Assembly (NCBI RefSeq): GCF_032452875.1
Contig: NC_083877.1
Location: 48,037,724-48,101,723, forward strand
Source of the DNA: Bos javanicus
Taxonomy: Eukaryota; Chordata; Mammalia; Artiodactyla; Bovidae
DNA: 64,000 nt
Direction of reading: 5' to 3'
This document shows positions 53,890-64,000 of this stretch, one piece after another (the stretch's first letter is position 1; each line of letters opens with the position of its first letter). Position numbers and translations under genes: made by a program. Below the pieces are notes generated by a model that was not told the origin of the DNA, did no database searches, and saw only the letters and a list, made by a program, of their open reading frames with translations.

Positions 53890-54010
53890 GGATAGCATTC
53901 TGTGCCTCAAAGATGAGGATATTTACTTAGTAGATTATTTTAAAGGTCAAATAAGGTAATGTATAAAAATGATGGCCAATAAGTGGTGGTTATTATAACT
54001 ATAAACACCA
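53890..54010 (+). mobile_element. MIR fragment
   Basis: 'ctgtgcctcaaagatgagga' and 'aaggtcaaataaggtaatgt' fit the MIR 3' half in sense. Confidence 0.6.
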
Positions 54011-54299
54011 TTATTATTCATAAGCCCAGCATATACTCAAGGCGTATTTGAAATAAAATGTCAATAAACAAGTAAACATTGGCCTAAATTCAATTACTTC
54101 ATTTTTCTACTGTTTACTTCTAATCATTCAGTATTGATTCTTTTAGATATTGAAGATTCCTATTCTTTTAGAGAGGTGCTTAAGTTAGGTAAGCATTAGT
54201 CTTTTATATGAAATTTTCTGAGCCCATGGTCACCTGGATTTATGGCAGTATGCAAGAGGGCCAATGAAAAAGAATGAGAGAGGGGAAATCATGGAGCTA

Positions 54300-54415
54300 A
54301 GATTTGGAAAATATTAGTCCTATCTCTGCCAATAACCAGCAATAAGGCCTAGTGAGATTCCCTCTCATCTCTGGAATTTTGTCCCCCTCAACTGCAAAGT
54401 AGGCTCCCTTCCACT
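54300..54415 (+). mobile_element. MIR fragment
   Basis: 'cctatctctgccaataacca' and 'ccctctcatctctggaattt' fit MIR core in sense; spacing is degraded. Confidence 0.55.
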
Positions 54416-54554
54416 GCCCACATTATGGTTGCTCATACTGTTACACATGCTCGTAGTTTTGTCTCTTATGAAAAGATAGAGGCTATGTTTGACTTGCTTT
54501 GTAAGTGTCCAACACTGTAACACCTATGTGTGTGCAATGACATCCGCCTAAGGC

Positions 54555-54715
54555 ATAGGACACCTGGTTTCTGGCCCTTACTCCACCTCCCCTAAGCTGC
54601 GTGAGTTTGGATAGGTCACCTGCCCTTTCTGGTCTTGTACACTCTAAGCTCCAAAATGAGGGTTGGCTTATATTGTCTGTCAGAGCACCTGCAGCTCTAA
54701 ATTTCTGGTGTTGCA
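54555..54715 (+). mobile_element. MIR SINE
   Basis: 'ggacacctggtttctggccc', 'gtgagtttggataggtcacc' and 'gctccaaaatgagggttggc' give MIR in sense. Third sense MIR within 850 bases. Confidence 0.72.
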
Positions 54716-54961
54716 GGATAGCAACCCATTGTCTTCACCACACATATACACACACACCTGCCCCATCACACTGATGCAGCAGTGTAATTGCTGATGATTT
54801 CCTACTGACTGAATTCATCGTCACCGGTTCTGCATGCCTCTTAAAAGGCAGTAAACTGGCCCTTGACCTTGACACATGTGGCCCGTGTCTGGTCTATGGT
54901 TCCTTTCATCAACACTAGCCTGAGTCCCCAACCACACACCCTCAGCTGTTTCATGTTATAT

Positions 54962-55235
54962 TGCTGCTGCTGCTAAGTCGCTTCAGTCGTGTCTGACTCT
55001 GTGCGACCCCATAGACAGCAGCCCACCAGGCTCCCCTGTCCCTGGGATTCTCCAGGCAAGAACACTGGAGTGGGTTGCCATTTCCTTCTCCAATGCATGA
55101 AAGTGAAAAAATATAGTGAAGTCGCTCAGTTGTGTCCGACTCCTAGCGACCCCACGGACTGCAGCCCACCAGGCCCCTCTGTCCATGGGATTTTCCAGGC
55201 AAGAGTACTGGAGTGGGGTGCCATTGCCTTCTCTG
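54962..55235 (-). mobile_element. Bov-A2 SINE, antisense, exact 14-bp target duplication
   Basis: Two monomers in reverse from 'tgctgctgctgctaagtcgc' to 'ggtgccattgccttctct'. The linker is altered to 'gaaagtgaaaaaatatagtg'. The 14 bases 'gtttcatgttatat' flank it exactly at 54948-54961 and 55236-55249, the longest exact duplication in the window, so it is among the youngest insertions. Confidence 0.97.
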
Positions 55236-55299
55236 GTTTCATGTTATATGTCTTCCTAAATGTCAAATCCCCTGGTGCCTGCTTGGGTCGACTTGGCAG

Positions 55300-55420
55300 C
55301 CATACGCACGTTAAATAATCTTTTTTGAACTTCAGCTTTGCAATTATAAAAGGAGTATGATGATTTATACCATAGAGGACCCGTGATGATTACTAAAAAT
55401 AAGAGTAGAAACTCCTGGCA
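55300..55420 (+). mobile_element. MIR fragment
   Basis: 'tttgaacttcagctttgcaa' and 'ttataaaaggagtatgatga' fit the MIR 3' half in sense. Confidence 0.55.
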
Positions 55421-56815
55421 CACACAAGCTCTGGAGAAAGGTAACTATTGTTATTTCTATCATCACTCTTCAGGGCTTCACTTTCTCCTCCAAAGCAGTG
55501 AAAAGAATTTGGAATGGATGGAGGTTCGATCATCAGATCAATGTGAAGAGGTCTCCAAATTCCCATTCTTAAAGCAAAACTGAAGCACAGGGTGGGCACA
55601 ATCCTGAGGGAGTAGGACAGGCTGGTCTCAGACCCTCCAAGTCTCAGGGTTTGACAGGTTGTGAAACTAGAGGCAGGAACCTGTGAACTGCCTGCTCTGT
55701 GCTCATAGGTGGGCTCCATCAGTAACATGTGCTCATAACTGTGCCCCAGGAGCATTCAATGTCACCTCCCTCCTATAAAAGACATATCATGAGCTGGATA
55801 AAAGAGACTTGAGAGATTTTACGAGGATAGACTTTTCAGACTTTTCAGGGAGGTACATTTTAAATCAGCTTTCTTTCACTGTGAATCAACCCAGTTAATG
55901 CTGATCTCTTGGGAATGATAAGTTTAAGCAACATCAATAATAAAATTAACAACAGCATCATGTACATCTTAAAACATCCCTCCAAAAGCAAGGTAGAATG
56001 CCAACTGTCCCCACCAGCTTAATTGTTTGCTGTTGCAATTATTTGGGCAATTTATAAAATTTATTATTTCCTATGACCAGCAGAACCTTTCTACTAAGGA
56101 ATGTAATAGATGTAATTTGGGCTTTGAAACAAAAAAGGGAGATAAAGCCAAAAGCTCATAAAAGAATCTTCAAGTCTCAGAAAGACCCCTGCTCAACCCT
56201 GAGCTAGGTTAGGTCATCCCAGGGCTGTGTAGCCCTGTATTAGCAAGAGGTCAGGGAGCAAGAAGAACTATGGAAGCAGGTGCTGGCCTTCTAAAGGCCA
56301 TCCTGGGTAAGGAGCATGAATGTTGCTTTTCAGACTCATAAGAAATTCCTTATTAGCAGATTCTCTCTCTTCCAGTTGTGGCCGAGACAGTAGCTCAATG
56401 TAAGGGCAGACCATCTGCCCCTGTGCTCTGCATACTTGGAGGCATTTTTTTCTAATGGTAGAAAAACCCCAAGCCCATAAATAATTGATGTATATGCCAG
56501 CATTGGGGGGCAATGGGGCAGCCATCCAGGAAATCCAAGTCACCTTTTAAGAGATATTATTTGAGGGCAACATGGGAAGGCCTCTAAAATTGGCACAATT
56601 TGGTGCTGCCCTTAATCTCATGCTGTGAGCCCTAGGCTGTACCATCAGCTTTGGGAGCTCCTTCACACTGGGGACCTTCCCTCATGTATCTTGTCAGTAC
56701 ATCAATAGATCTCCGTGGTGGTCCTGTCTGCTGTTCAGTCCTTGGACATGAAGCCTGGGAAGACCACAAAGAGGGCCCCTCATCTCCTGGAGAGCTCCTT
56801 GAATTGCCCTCAGGC
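55421..56815. other. Unassigned 1.4-kb block
   Basis: No repeat recognised. Minus-strand open frames of 120 codons (55393-55755) and 91 codons (56268-56543) occur, neither with a family motif. No splice-bounded, conserved-looking segment can be argued from sequence alone. Confidence 0.5.
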
Positions 56816-56820
56816 CTGCC

Positions 56821-57610
56821 AACCTCAGATATGCAGCTGACACCACCCTTATGGCAGAAAGCGAAGAAGAACTTGAGAGCCTCTTGATGAAAGCGAAAGA
56901 GGAGAGTGAAAAAGTTGGCTTAAAACTCAACATTCAGAAAAAAACTAAGATCATGGCATTCAGTCCCATCATTTTATGGCAAATAGATGGGAAAACAGTG
57001 AAAACAGTGACAGAGTTTATTTTGGGGGGCTCCAAAAGTCACTACAGATGGTGACTGCAGCCATGAAATTAAAAGACGCCTTCTCCTTGTAAGAAAAGTT
57101 ATGACCAACCTAGACAGCATATTAAAAAGCAGAGACATTACTTTGCCAACAAAGGTCCATCTAGTTAAAGCTATGGTTTCTCCAGTAGTCATGTATGGAT
57201 GTGAAAGTTGGATTATAAAGCTGAGCACTGAAGAATTAATGCTTTTGAACTGTGGCATTGGAGAAGACTCTTGAGAGTCCAGTGGACTGCAAGGAGATCC
57301 ACCAGTCCATCCTAAAGGAACTCAGTCCTGAATATTCATTGGTAGAACTGATGCTGAAGGTGAAACTCCAATACTTTGGCCACCTGATGTGAAGATCTGA
57401 CTCATTTGAAAAGACCCTGATGCTGGCAAAGATTGAAGGTGGGAAGAGAAGGGGACAACAGAGGATGAGATGGTTGGATGGCATCACTGACTCAATGGAC
57501 ACAAGTTTCAGTAAACTTCAAGAGTTGGTGATGGACAGGGAGGCCTGGCGTGCTGCAGTCCATGGGTTCACAAAGAGTCGGACATGACCGAGTGACTGAA
57601 CTGAACTGAA
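56821..57610 (+). mobile_element. BovB 3' part, sense, YADD changed to YAAD
   Basis: Starts within the RT active-site region ('aacctcagatatgcagctga') and runs to the 3' end 'gactgaactgaactgaactg'. The catalytic motif at 56830-56841 reads Tyr-Ala-Ala-Asp. Flanks 'ctgccaacct' (56816-56825, overlapping the start) and 'ctgccaactt' (57611-57620) are the probable target duplication. Open relics at 56851-57054 are interrupted by an A-run frameshift near 56938. Confidence 0.93.
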
Positions 57611-57689
57611 CTGCCAACTTGGATGAGGTTTTCATTTATCAACAAGCAGGTCTGAGTTAAACTGGCAGAGGAACAAGGAAGGATGTCTT

Positions 57690-57805
57690 TTCCCTGTGCC
57701 TATGAGCCCATGAGCTCCTTCAAGTCATGGTCATGTCTTCTTTGAGAGGTTCTGGTGCCTAGCACAGTGTCTGGTACTTAGTAGGCAATCAGTAATGTTT
57801 GCTGA
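57690..57805 (+). mobile_element. L2 3'-end relic
   Basis: 'gagctccttcaagtcatggt', 'ggtgcctagcacagtgtctg' and 'aatcagtaatgtttgctgac' are the L2 terminus in sense. Confidence 0.7.
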
Positions 57806-58099
57806 CAGAAGGTCCTTTATAGCAGAAGGATAAAGTGATGGACCATCTCCTTGTCCGAGACTCATCTGACTTTACTGCCAAAAGTGGGCTTGTTTTTCTA
57901 CTTCTTTTTGTTACTGTTAGAAGTCTGCAAATACAGTACCTTGGTATGTGCTCTAAGGACGGTTAGTTAGGAAGTCCAGGACCACCAGCTCTTCAGTTCT
58001 TACAGTTATGAGTTGATGCAACTTGTAATGGGACAAGTTCACATGGGACAACTTCTAGCATTGCAAATACAATTCACAGATATCCATCAGCTATGGACT
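57806..58099. other. Unassigned DNA
   Basis: Nothing recognised between two L2 relics. Confidence 0.45.
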
Positions 58100-58330
58100 G
58101 GATTCCATACCAGGTGCTGATGGAAAGCAAAGACAGAGAAAATCTTTGTTCCTAAGTTGCTCAAGGTCCAGAGTGGAAGGCAGTTACTTAAACAAATGAG
58201 TGCAATGTGATGCAATAAAAGATTCAATAAAGGGATTTCAGAGCACCCCAAGAGTGCAGGAGACAGATCAGCAGAGGATGGAAGAAGAGTACTTTTGAAA
58301 GATGAAAATGTAAGCTCACGCCTCAAAGAT
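58100..58330 (-). mobile_element. L2 3' relic, antisense
   Basis: 'ccataccaggtgctgatgga', 'ctaagttgctcaaggtccag' and 'gcagttacttaaacaaatga' follow the reverse complement of the L2 3' region. Confidence 0.55.
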
Positions 58331-58359
58331 GATTAGGACTTTGCTAGAAAGTGGGGAGG

Positions 58360-58581
58360 GGCTTCCCAGGTGGCACAGTGGTAAAGAATCTGCCTTCCAG
58401 TGCTAGAGATGCAAGAGAGGTGGGTTCAATCTCTGGGTCGGGAAGATCCTCTGGAGAAGGAAATGGCAACCTGCTCCAATATTCTTGCCTGAAAAATTCC
58501 ATGGACAGAGGAGCCTGGCGGGCTATAGTCCAGGTGTCGCAAAGAGTCAGATGTGACTGAGTGATTGAGCACGCACTCACA
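58360..58581 (+). mobile_element. Bov-tA SINE
   Basis: Sense copy from 'ggcttcccaggtggcacagt' to 'gactgagtgattgagcacgc'. A small insertion in the head ('gatgcaagagaggtggg') is visible. Flanks 'gaaagtggggag' (58347-58358) and 'gaaaagggggag' (from 58582) are a probable target duplication. Confidence 0.93.
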
Positions 58582-58789
58582 GAAAAGGGGGAGTGTCATT
58601 TCAGGCATTGGGACCAGCAGGTTCCATTCCCAGGAACATTCAAGGCTATGGTGATTTGGGGAACAGTGAACAGTTGCTTATTGTAAGGCATGGGGAACAG
58701 AGGCCTTGGTTAGGGCAACAAGGTGGGCTCAGGCTCATGGTGGGAGAACCTGGCATGCAAGGCATAGCATTTGGATTTCACCTGATGAA

Positions 58790-59210
58790 CTTCCATTCAT
58801 TCATTTTCACAACAAGAATTTGTTGTGGGCCTACTATGTGCCAGGCACTGTGCTAAATGTTGAGACCTCACATGAGCAACAACTAGGATCTTATCCTTCT
58901 AGCACTGAAATTCTAAAGGCAGGACAGACAGCAGGGAGGTGAACAAACATAGGAAGAAGATAATAGCAGACTGTGGTAATCACTGTGAAAGAAATAAAGA
59001 GGGTGATGAGCAAGAAATAATGGGGTGATTTCTTTATATATAAGAGCTTTTTAGGTGGCAGAGTGATTAAACTGTGTCCAAAGGCAGTCATTAAGCCAAG
59101 ATAGATTGAGGGGGAATAATTAGCAAGAAGAGCAGATGGGAGGCTGGGGTAGTTGGTTGGGAGAGGCTGGAGATGTGGTGGGGCTGGATAGGTGAGATAT
59201 TTAAGCAAGA
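58790..59210 (-). mobile_element. L2 3' relic, antisense
   Basis: 'ttccattcattcattttcac', 'gcctactatgtgccaggcac', 'tgtgctaaatgttgagacct' and 'gtgaaagaaataaagagggt' give a long reverse-complement L2 3' end, one of the clearer L2 copies here. Confidence 0.8.
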
Positions 59211-59814
59211 GACTTTACAGGCCTCAATGCACAAGGTCATGCAGAAGGATAATTCTTGGCCAGCTCTCAATGTTATGAGATAGGAGTGCCCCTCCCCCCT
59301 TTTAAAATAACTTATTTAAGGACAGTTAAATATGGAGCTCAGGTGAGGGAAAGGAGTTTGGAAGTCTGCAGCACATAAGTCATAACATATGCCTATTAGG
59401 TGGGGCCATGTCTTACATCTTTCCACTCCTTGCTGATGGTGACCTTGTGCTGCCAGCAGCAGTAATAATGCTTTTTCTTCCCAGCAGCTATGGTCACCAG
59501 CCCCTTGGAGACTCATGGGCCAATCAAAGTGGATCCTATAGTCCCAGTTGGTCTCAGTTTCCTTCCAAGTTGTTGGGAAGGTGTTGGTATTGAAACATGT
59601 CACAGGTCAGAACAGCATAGTGCAGGTAAAAACAATTGTACCATGAGAGGACTGTAAAGTATCAGAGCCCAGAGAATATTCATCCCAGAGAGCTCTGGTT
59701 TGCATGTTTTTATTTGTATTTCTAAATGTAATTCACACATCCAGTCTGGGATTCTCAGAGACTCTTGGAGCTGGAAAGTCCAGGCTGGACCACCTGGTCC
59801 AGCTTCTGCCTTCA
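59211..59814. other. Unassigned DNA
   Basis: Nothing recognised. A 95-codon minus frame (59316-59603) has no motif. Confidence 0.45.
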
Positions 59815-59990
59815 TTACTGAGGATGGTCAGCATGAGCAACATCTAAGAGATGTGGCAAACGGAGGTGTAAAGAGTTGGAGCGATGATCTCTGTCGGTCA
59901 GCTAACACCTGTGTGTGTGGACTGCAAGACTGGTCTCCTGATTCCTGGCTCAGTGCTCTTCCCTTGATGCCGTGCCTCAAGCTGAGGGAG
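59815..59990 (-). mobile_element. MIR-like ancient SINE, antisense
   Basis: 'aagactggtctcctgattcc' and 'tggctcagtgctcttccctt' resemble the reverse complement of a MIR-type head. The core is poor, so the family is uncertain. Confidence 0.45.
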
Positions 59991-60239
59991 GCTCTTGGGA
60001 GAGGAACAGTAAGTAGAATCCTGCAAGGATAGGACTCACGGTGGATGTAGCTTGCTTCCTAAAGTGGAGTTAGTGTCCTAAACTTTGACAGCTGGCAGAG
60101 GGCAGCTTTGAGGACATCAAGAGTGGCTCCCCAAGTGTACAGATAGGAATACAGAGGTCCAGACAGTTCACAAACCCAAGAGCCAAGGACTTGGACACAG
60201 GAGTGCTTTCTCCATGAGAGCGGTTCCCCACCTTGTCTG

Positions 60240-60393
60240 GGCAGAAGAATGACCCAGGAGCACTGAGAAAGCAACAGTGCTTGGTCCTCACTACAGAGGC
60301 TCTCATGTAGTTGGAACCCAATCATAGTTTGTTTCCTTTTTTTAAAATTGTCACCAGCTGAATCTAATGTGTTACCAGGCTTGAGAGCCACTG
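60240..60393. mobile_element. Possible MER5-type end
   Basis: 'gctgaatctaatgtgttacc' and 'aggcttgagagccactgtc' resemble one terminus of MER5. The other end is not clear. Confidence 0.4.
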
Positions 60394-60954
60394 TCTTTTC
60401 CAATGTTTATCTCAAGACTCACAACCCAGACTGCCAGGGAAAAGGTTGACAGGAATTTTGGGAGCCTTAAACTTGTGGAGTATGTAAAGATGTTTCACAC
60501 AGTTGCAGATCAACTTAGTTTACTATCTGGTTCCCGGGGGCTGGGACAATTTCCAAAAGTCATCAATGGGTAATAAATGTAGATGTCAGTGGGTTAGAAG
60601 AAAGAACTGAGAAAAGATACGAGCACCACGGAAAGTATAGAAACCATGGATTTCTTATTAAAGCTGCCAAGTCACCATCTTCCCCAAAGCATTGTAGAAC
60701 TTTCTTCTTGCTACCTTGGAAAGAAGGCGCGGGAACCCTACCCTTTCTTCCCTGCCCCTACTCCCTCCCTTGTAGGGCTTTTTGTAGACACAAACAGGAC
60801 AATGACTTCCTCAGGCTTTTTGAATTCCATTCAGGAAGCGCAGATGATTTAACCCAGTCTGCCTACTTTTCCACCTGCTTACAGCCAGCGTATTCTTTTG
60901 TGCACCTTGTCAGCTCCAAGCTCTGGATTCAGCCCCTGGCAAATGTTAATTGCC
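60394..60954. other. Unassigned DNA
   Basis: Nothing recognised; two overlapping plus frames (68 and 83 codons) without motif. Confidence 0.45.
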
Positions 60955-61550
60955 TGTAGTTCTTAAGGACATCTCTCCTTGGCACTGCAAAGCCTACCCC
61001 TGGCCCCCACCAAGCCACCTCTCCAGGGTCTCCTGTTGGCCACCTCACACTATGTCTGTGTCCCTTTGGAATCTTTTGTCCTCTGATAGTGTGATTCCTT
61101 CCTTCTCTGCCACAGGGTCTTTACACAGTCCATCCTGTCCACCCAAAGAGCACTCAGGTCTAATTTATCATTTATCTATGTGATAATTTGATTAGTATAT
61201 CTCTCCCCCCAACCCCCATTAAATGGTAGGATCTCTCAGGGCAGGTAATATGGCTCTTTTGAAAAACATTTGTATATTTATGTATGTATTTGGCTGCAGT
61301 GGGTCTTAGTTGTGGCACATGGAATCTTTAGCTATGGCACATGGGATGTAGTTCCCTAATCAGGGATCACATCTAGGTTCCCAGCATTGGGAGCATGGAG
61401 TCTTAGCCACTGGACCACTAGGGAAGCCCCTAATGTAGTTCTTTTATCTCTCAGTATATTTCTGGTACCTTAGTACAGTGCCTGGCACATAGCAGATGGT
61501 CAATAACTACTTATTGAATAGATGATTGAATGAATGGATGAATGAGTCAC
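60955..61550 (+). mobile_element. L2 3' relic, split by CHR SINE
   Basis: Left part 60955-61261 ('ctgccacagggtctttacac', 'taaatggtaggatctctcag') and right part 61434-61550 ('agtacagtgcctggcacata', 'ttattgaatagatg') form one sense L2 3' end. The CHR SINE between them came later. Confidence 0.75.
61262..61433 (-). mobile_element. CHR-type SINE, antisense, internally deleted
   Basis: 'tatttggctgcagtgggtct', 'cacatgggatgtagttccct' and the head complement 'gaccactagggaagcccc'. At 170 bases it is shorter than the copies at 4.6 and 30.7 kb, lacking middle segments. Confidence 0.85.
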
Positions 61551-61929
61551 AACTTCTTGGGGGCATTTAATGGAATACTATGTATAAAAGCATTTTATAA
61601 ACTATGGAATTGTTGTTACTCTTGTGACCATGATTGGGCGCTGCTTTGTTAAGAAGTCTGATCTTTGTTGAGATCACACTGTAGAGAAATGCTGGCTGGG
61701 ATCAGCATTACACATGATATGGATTAAAGATTCTGATCACCAGAAGGTTGCCATTTCTGTCTGATCCTGTTCCATCCTTGTTTATGTCAACATAGACTCA
61801 CCGAAAAGAAAGAATTAGATGCCAGAAATGGGTAAATTTTGTCTTCCTCAGCTTCGGGATCTTTTTTCTTGGTTTGTTGAGATGGTTTCAGAGAGGAATT
61901 TAAAATTAAGGAGTTCTCTGTATTGGCAT
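61551..61929. other. Unassigned DNA
   Basis: Nothing recognised. Confidence 0.45.
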
Positions 61930-62100
61930 TTAGTTCATCTTTACAGCAACTCTGAAGGCAGACATTACCCAACCCTATCAAAAATGAGAGAAATCAGGTA
62001 ATTTACTCAAGGTCCCACAGTCAATATGTGGGCGATGTAGAATGCATGCCAGAGTATGTCTGTGTCCAAGGCCCTTGATCTTTCCACTGCATGTGCTGGC
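61930..62100 (-). mobile_element. MIR SINE, antisense
   Basis: 'aggtaatttactcaaggtcc', 'cacagtcaatatgtgggcga' and 'gcccttgatctttccactgc' give MIR in reverse. Confidence 0.78.
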
Positions 62101-62164
62101 TCTTCAGGAAACTCAAGTGGCCAGGACACCAGTGGACCCTGGGACAGAAAACCAAACCCTGGAC

Positions 62165-62275
62165 TAGTAACAGATGAGAAATCTGAACCACAAAGAAGTT
62201 CAAGTGATTTACTCCCAGAGTAGCAGCAAAAGATGGCAGTACATCTGGAGGGCTTGAACCCAGATCTTGACTATC
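62165..62275 (-). mobile_element. MIR fragment, antisense
   Basis: 'cagatgagaaatctgaacca', 'ttcaagtgatttactcccag' and 'gagggcttgaacccagatct' give a second reverse MIR beside the first. Confidence 0.7.
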
Positions 62276-62479
62276 CCAGCCTAATGATATTTAAATTATG
62301 CTTGTCTGACATAAAAATATATTGCAACTTGCTAAAAAATGTACTGCCTGCTGGTAAGTGCTGTCAGTTGCTTCCATTTTAGTCTTTTTTCCTCGTCTTG
62401 TTCTACTTCATGTTACTCTAAAAGATACAGCAGAGTCCCATTAAGCATTTTTTGACATCTGTTACTTTTTAAAATCCAA

Positions 62480-62760
62480 GTTCTTTTATTGTTTTATTAA
62501 CTATTTTTATTGAAAAAGTAATACACACATGGTAGAAAAAGCCAAAATGATACAATAGGGCATATGGGAAAATGAAAGTCTCTCTCTTGATTGCAAATCC
62601 CCTCCCACCACTACAGCCTTCTCAGGCACCATTCTGGAAATATTCTACCTAGATGCAAATATATATTGAAAACCACACACATGTATATATATCCCATCTA
62701 ATGGCCAAAAATAATTTTATGTGTTGCAGAAGTGATAATGTGTTTCATTAAACATTTCTC
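62480..62760 (-). mobile_element. Old L1-type 3' UTR, antisense
   Basis: 'ctatttttattgaaaaagta', 'atacacacatggtagaaaaa' and 'ggcaccattctggaaatatt' resemble old L1M 3' ends in reverse. Subfamily uncertain. Confidence 0.5.
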
Positions 62761-63004
62761 TCTAATACTACCCAAATTCTTTTCTTCTTTTTTTCACTCT
62801 CTAGTTGTCTTCTATTTATTTATATGGTTGGGATTCATTATTGGAGGTATAAGGAACTTGGCAACACCAAGTTATCTGGCAAGGGAAAAAACCTTCCTTT
62901 TCTTCTAGTAGTAATTAAAAGCCTGTTGCAGAATGAAATAAATCTGATGGTTCAAATGAGTAGTTGTTTTTTAGGCTACTAGAAGTGCCCTGCTACAGCA
63001 GTAT

Positions 63005-63165
63005 GGAAAGGTGGAAGCAAGAACCCGGCTGTTCCACCAGCAGTGTGGTCCTCAATCAGTCACTTCATCTCTCCGAGGTTCAGTTTTCCTACCAGTAAGT
63101 GAGCCTGGATACTTTTGGAAGTCCCTTCCTGCTCTGCCACTTTAAGGCTCTATGGATTCTGGTCA
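63005..63165 (+). mobile_element. MIR SINE
   Basis: 'cctcaatcagtcacttcatc', 'tctccgaggttcagttttcc' and 'taccagtaagtgagcctgg' give MIR in sense; the end resembles 'aaggctctatggattctgg'. Confidence 0.78.
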
Positions 63166-63229
63166 AGAAAATAGTATGTTGGAAAGAGAGAACCTGGGAC
63201 TTTACATTAGATTCATTAATTCTCTTGAT

Positions 63230-63575
63230 CAAAATGGTTCTAGTTCTTATAGGTACACAGGAGGATTATACTTGCCCCTACCCTGTTAGTAGACAGAGCT
63301 GTGTGACTTGCTGGTGGTCCATGGAATGTGAGTGGACACGACATGCTTCAGTCACAGGAAGAAGCTTTAAGGGACAGTGCATTATTCACTGTGTTCTTTT
63401 CTGTCTCAGTATTCAGGGAGATGCAACCCTCTTCAGTCCCTAAGTGAGAACAATGTAGAAGGGAGCATCCATTGAACCATGATGAACCTGTAGTGTGAAC
63501 AAGAAATAAACTGTCCTTGTTTTAAGCTGATGAGATTTGGGGCTATTTGTTATTGACATTTCCCCAGCATAGCTT
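63230..63575 (+). mobile_element. MaLR (MLT1-type) solo LTR relic
   Basis: 'gtgtgacttgctggtggtcc' and 'tggaatgtgagtggacacga' start the LTR-like part; 'caagaaataaactgtccttg' contains an AATAAA, and 'taagctgatgagatttgggg' with 'ctatttgttattgacat' is the usual 3' end of MaLR LTRs. No internal region is attached, so it is a solo LTR of an old ERVL-MaLR element. A 114-codon frame at 63099-63443 is incidental. Confidence 0.65.
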
Positions 63576-64000
63576 GACTAGCTTGTCCTGTGAAGGCCAG
63601 ATATGTCTGAAAAGTCAGAAACTTCAGAGCAATGACAGGGATCTCCCAGTATGCATATCGCTCACTTTGCACATATGAAGGATTTTTCAGTGATCTTCCT
63701 GGCCATTTTTAATGCCTTGTAGAATCTGTAGTTGTCTTTCTCCCCCTCTTTCATCATCTTTCTTCTTTTTCATTCATCTCTGTTCCCTTTTAATCTGTTT
63801 CCTAAACTTGTGACCCGTGTCCCTATTTTATATTCCATCTTCTGAGAACTTGCTCTCTCCTCTCCCATTCCCTCCTGCGCCTCTCGTTTCCCTCAAAGCC
63901 TTTTCTTGACACTTATCCCCTGACAATTGCTTCCCTGGGTCTGCCTTTCAGCTTCATAAAGCCCCATGTGGTCCCTACCTCCAGGTTTTTTCATGTATCT
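63576..64000. other. Unassigned C/T-rich DNA at the window end
   Basis: 63730-63920 is strongly pyrimidine-rich. No gene or named repeat recognised. Confidence 0.45.

Noticed and set aside
55393..55755. 120-codon minus-strand frame
   Set aside because: No recognisable domain, partly overlapping a MIR fragment, and with no conserved start context. A protein search with no hit in other ruminants would confirm the rejection.
59700..60032. 110-codon plus-strand frame
   Set aside because: Much of it lies in a MIR-like segment, so it is a chance frame.
60059..60403. 114-codon minus-strand frame
   Set aside because: It overlaps a possible MER5 end and a second long frame in another phase; no motif.
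1..64000. CRISPR arrays, operons, phage or plasmid features, novel defence systems
   Set aside because: All repeats are eukaryotic interspersed repeats or simple repeats. There are no regularly spaced direct repeats and no bacterial-type gene organisation.

Overview
This window is non-coding mammalian DNA from a ruminant, almost certainly a bovid (cattle, buffalo, sheep or goat type). The evidence is the repeat content: BovB (an RTE-clade LINE), the SINEs Bov-tA and Bov-A2 derived from it, CHR-type tRNA SINEs shared by whales, hippos and ruminants, and bovine-type L1. All lie on a background of old mammalian MIR, L2, L1M, MER5, MER20, Tigger2/MER2 and MaLR relics. I found no host exon, CpG island, tRNA, rRNA or snRNA gene. 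The open frames longer than about 100 codons mostly fall inside LINEs and SINEs; the few outside recognised repeats have no family signature. The window is best read as an intron or intergenic tract. Family names rest on remembered consensus sequences, and the edges of old repeats are good to tens of bases only.

Layout. 0-2.7 kb: hAT relics (MER20, several MER5), one split by a young antisense L1 tail with a perfect 13-bp target duplication. 2.7-8.9 kb: mostly unique DNA with one CHR SINE, L2 and MIR. 8.9-10.4 kb: an old L1 split by a 1.25-kb BovB that keeps the YADD motif of its reverse transcriptase. 10.4-25.6 kb: L2 and MIR background dotted with Bov-tA, Bov-A2 and short BovB tails; several are clearly nested and dated by their target duplications. 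25.6-29.8 kb: a near-full-length sense BovB with a duplicated 5' module and a disabled coding region. 30-35.6 kb: mostly unique DNA with CHR, Bov-tA and Bov-A2. 35.67-37.65 kb: a young 5'-inverted L1 with long open ORF2 pieces and a compound A-rich tail. 38-45 kb: a MIR split twice by BovB, further SINEs, and an L2 split by an L1 tail. 46-48 kb: old antisense L1 pieces, one with a perfect 18-bp hairpin. 50-54 kb: a Tigger2 transposon with both ends, split by a 5'-inverted BovB, then a larger antisense BovB. 54-64 kb: MIR, L2, SINEs, one sense BovB tail, and a MaLR-type LTR near the end.

Nothing here works together as a pathway or operon. The biological content is the insertion record: order of nesting, target duplications, 5' inversions, and stepwise decay of BovB reverse-transcriptase active sites. 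I found no new defence, toxin, RNA or regulatory system. The most unusual structures are the inverted BovB inside Tigger2, the BovB with the repeated 5' module, the inverted L1 with short tags between A-runs, and the 18-bp perfect hairpin.
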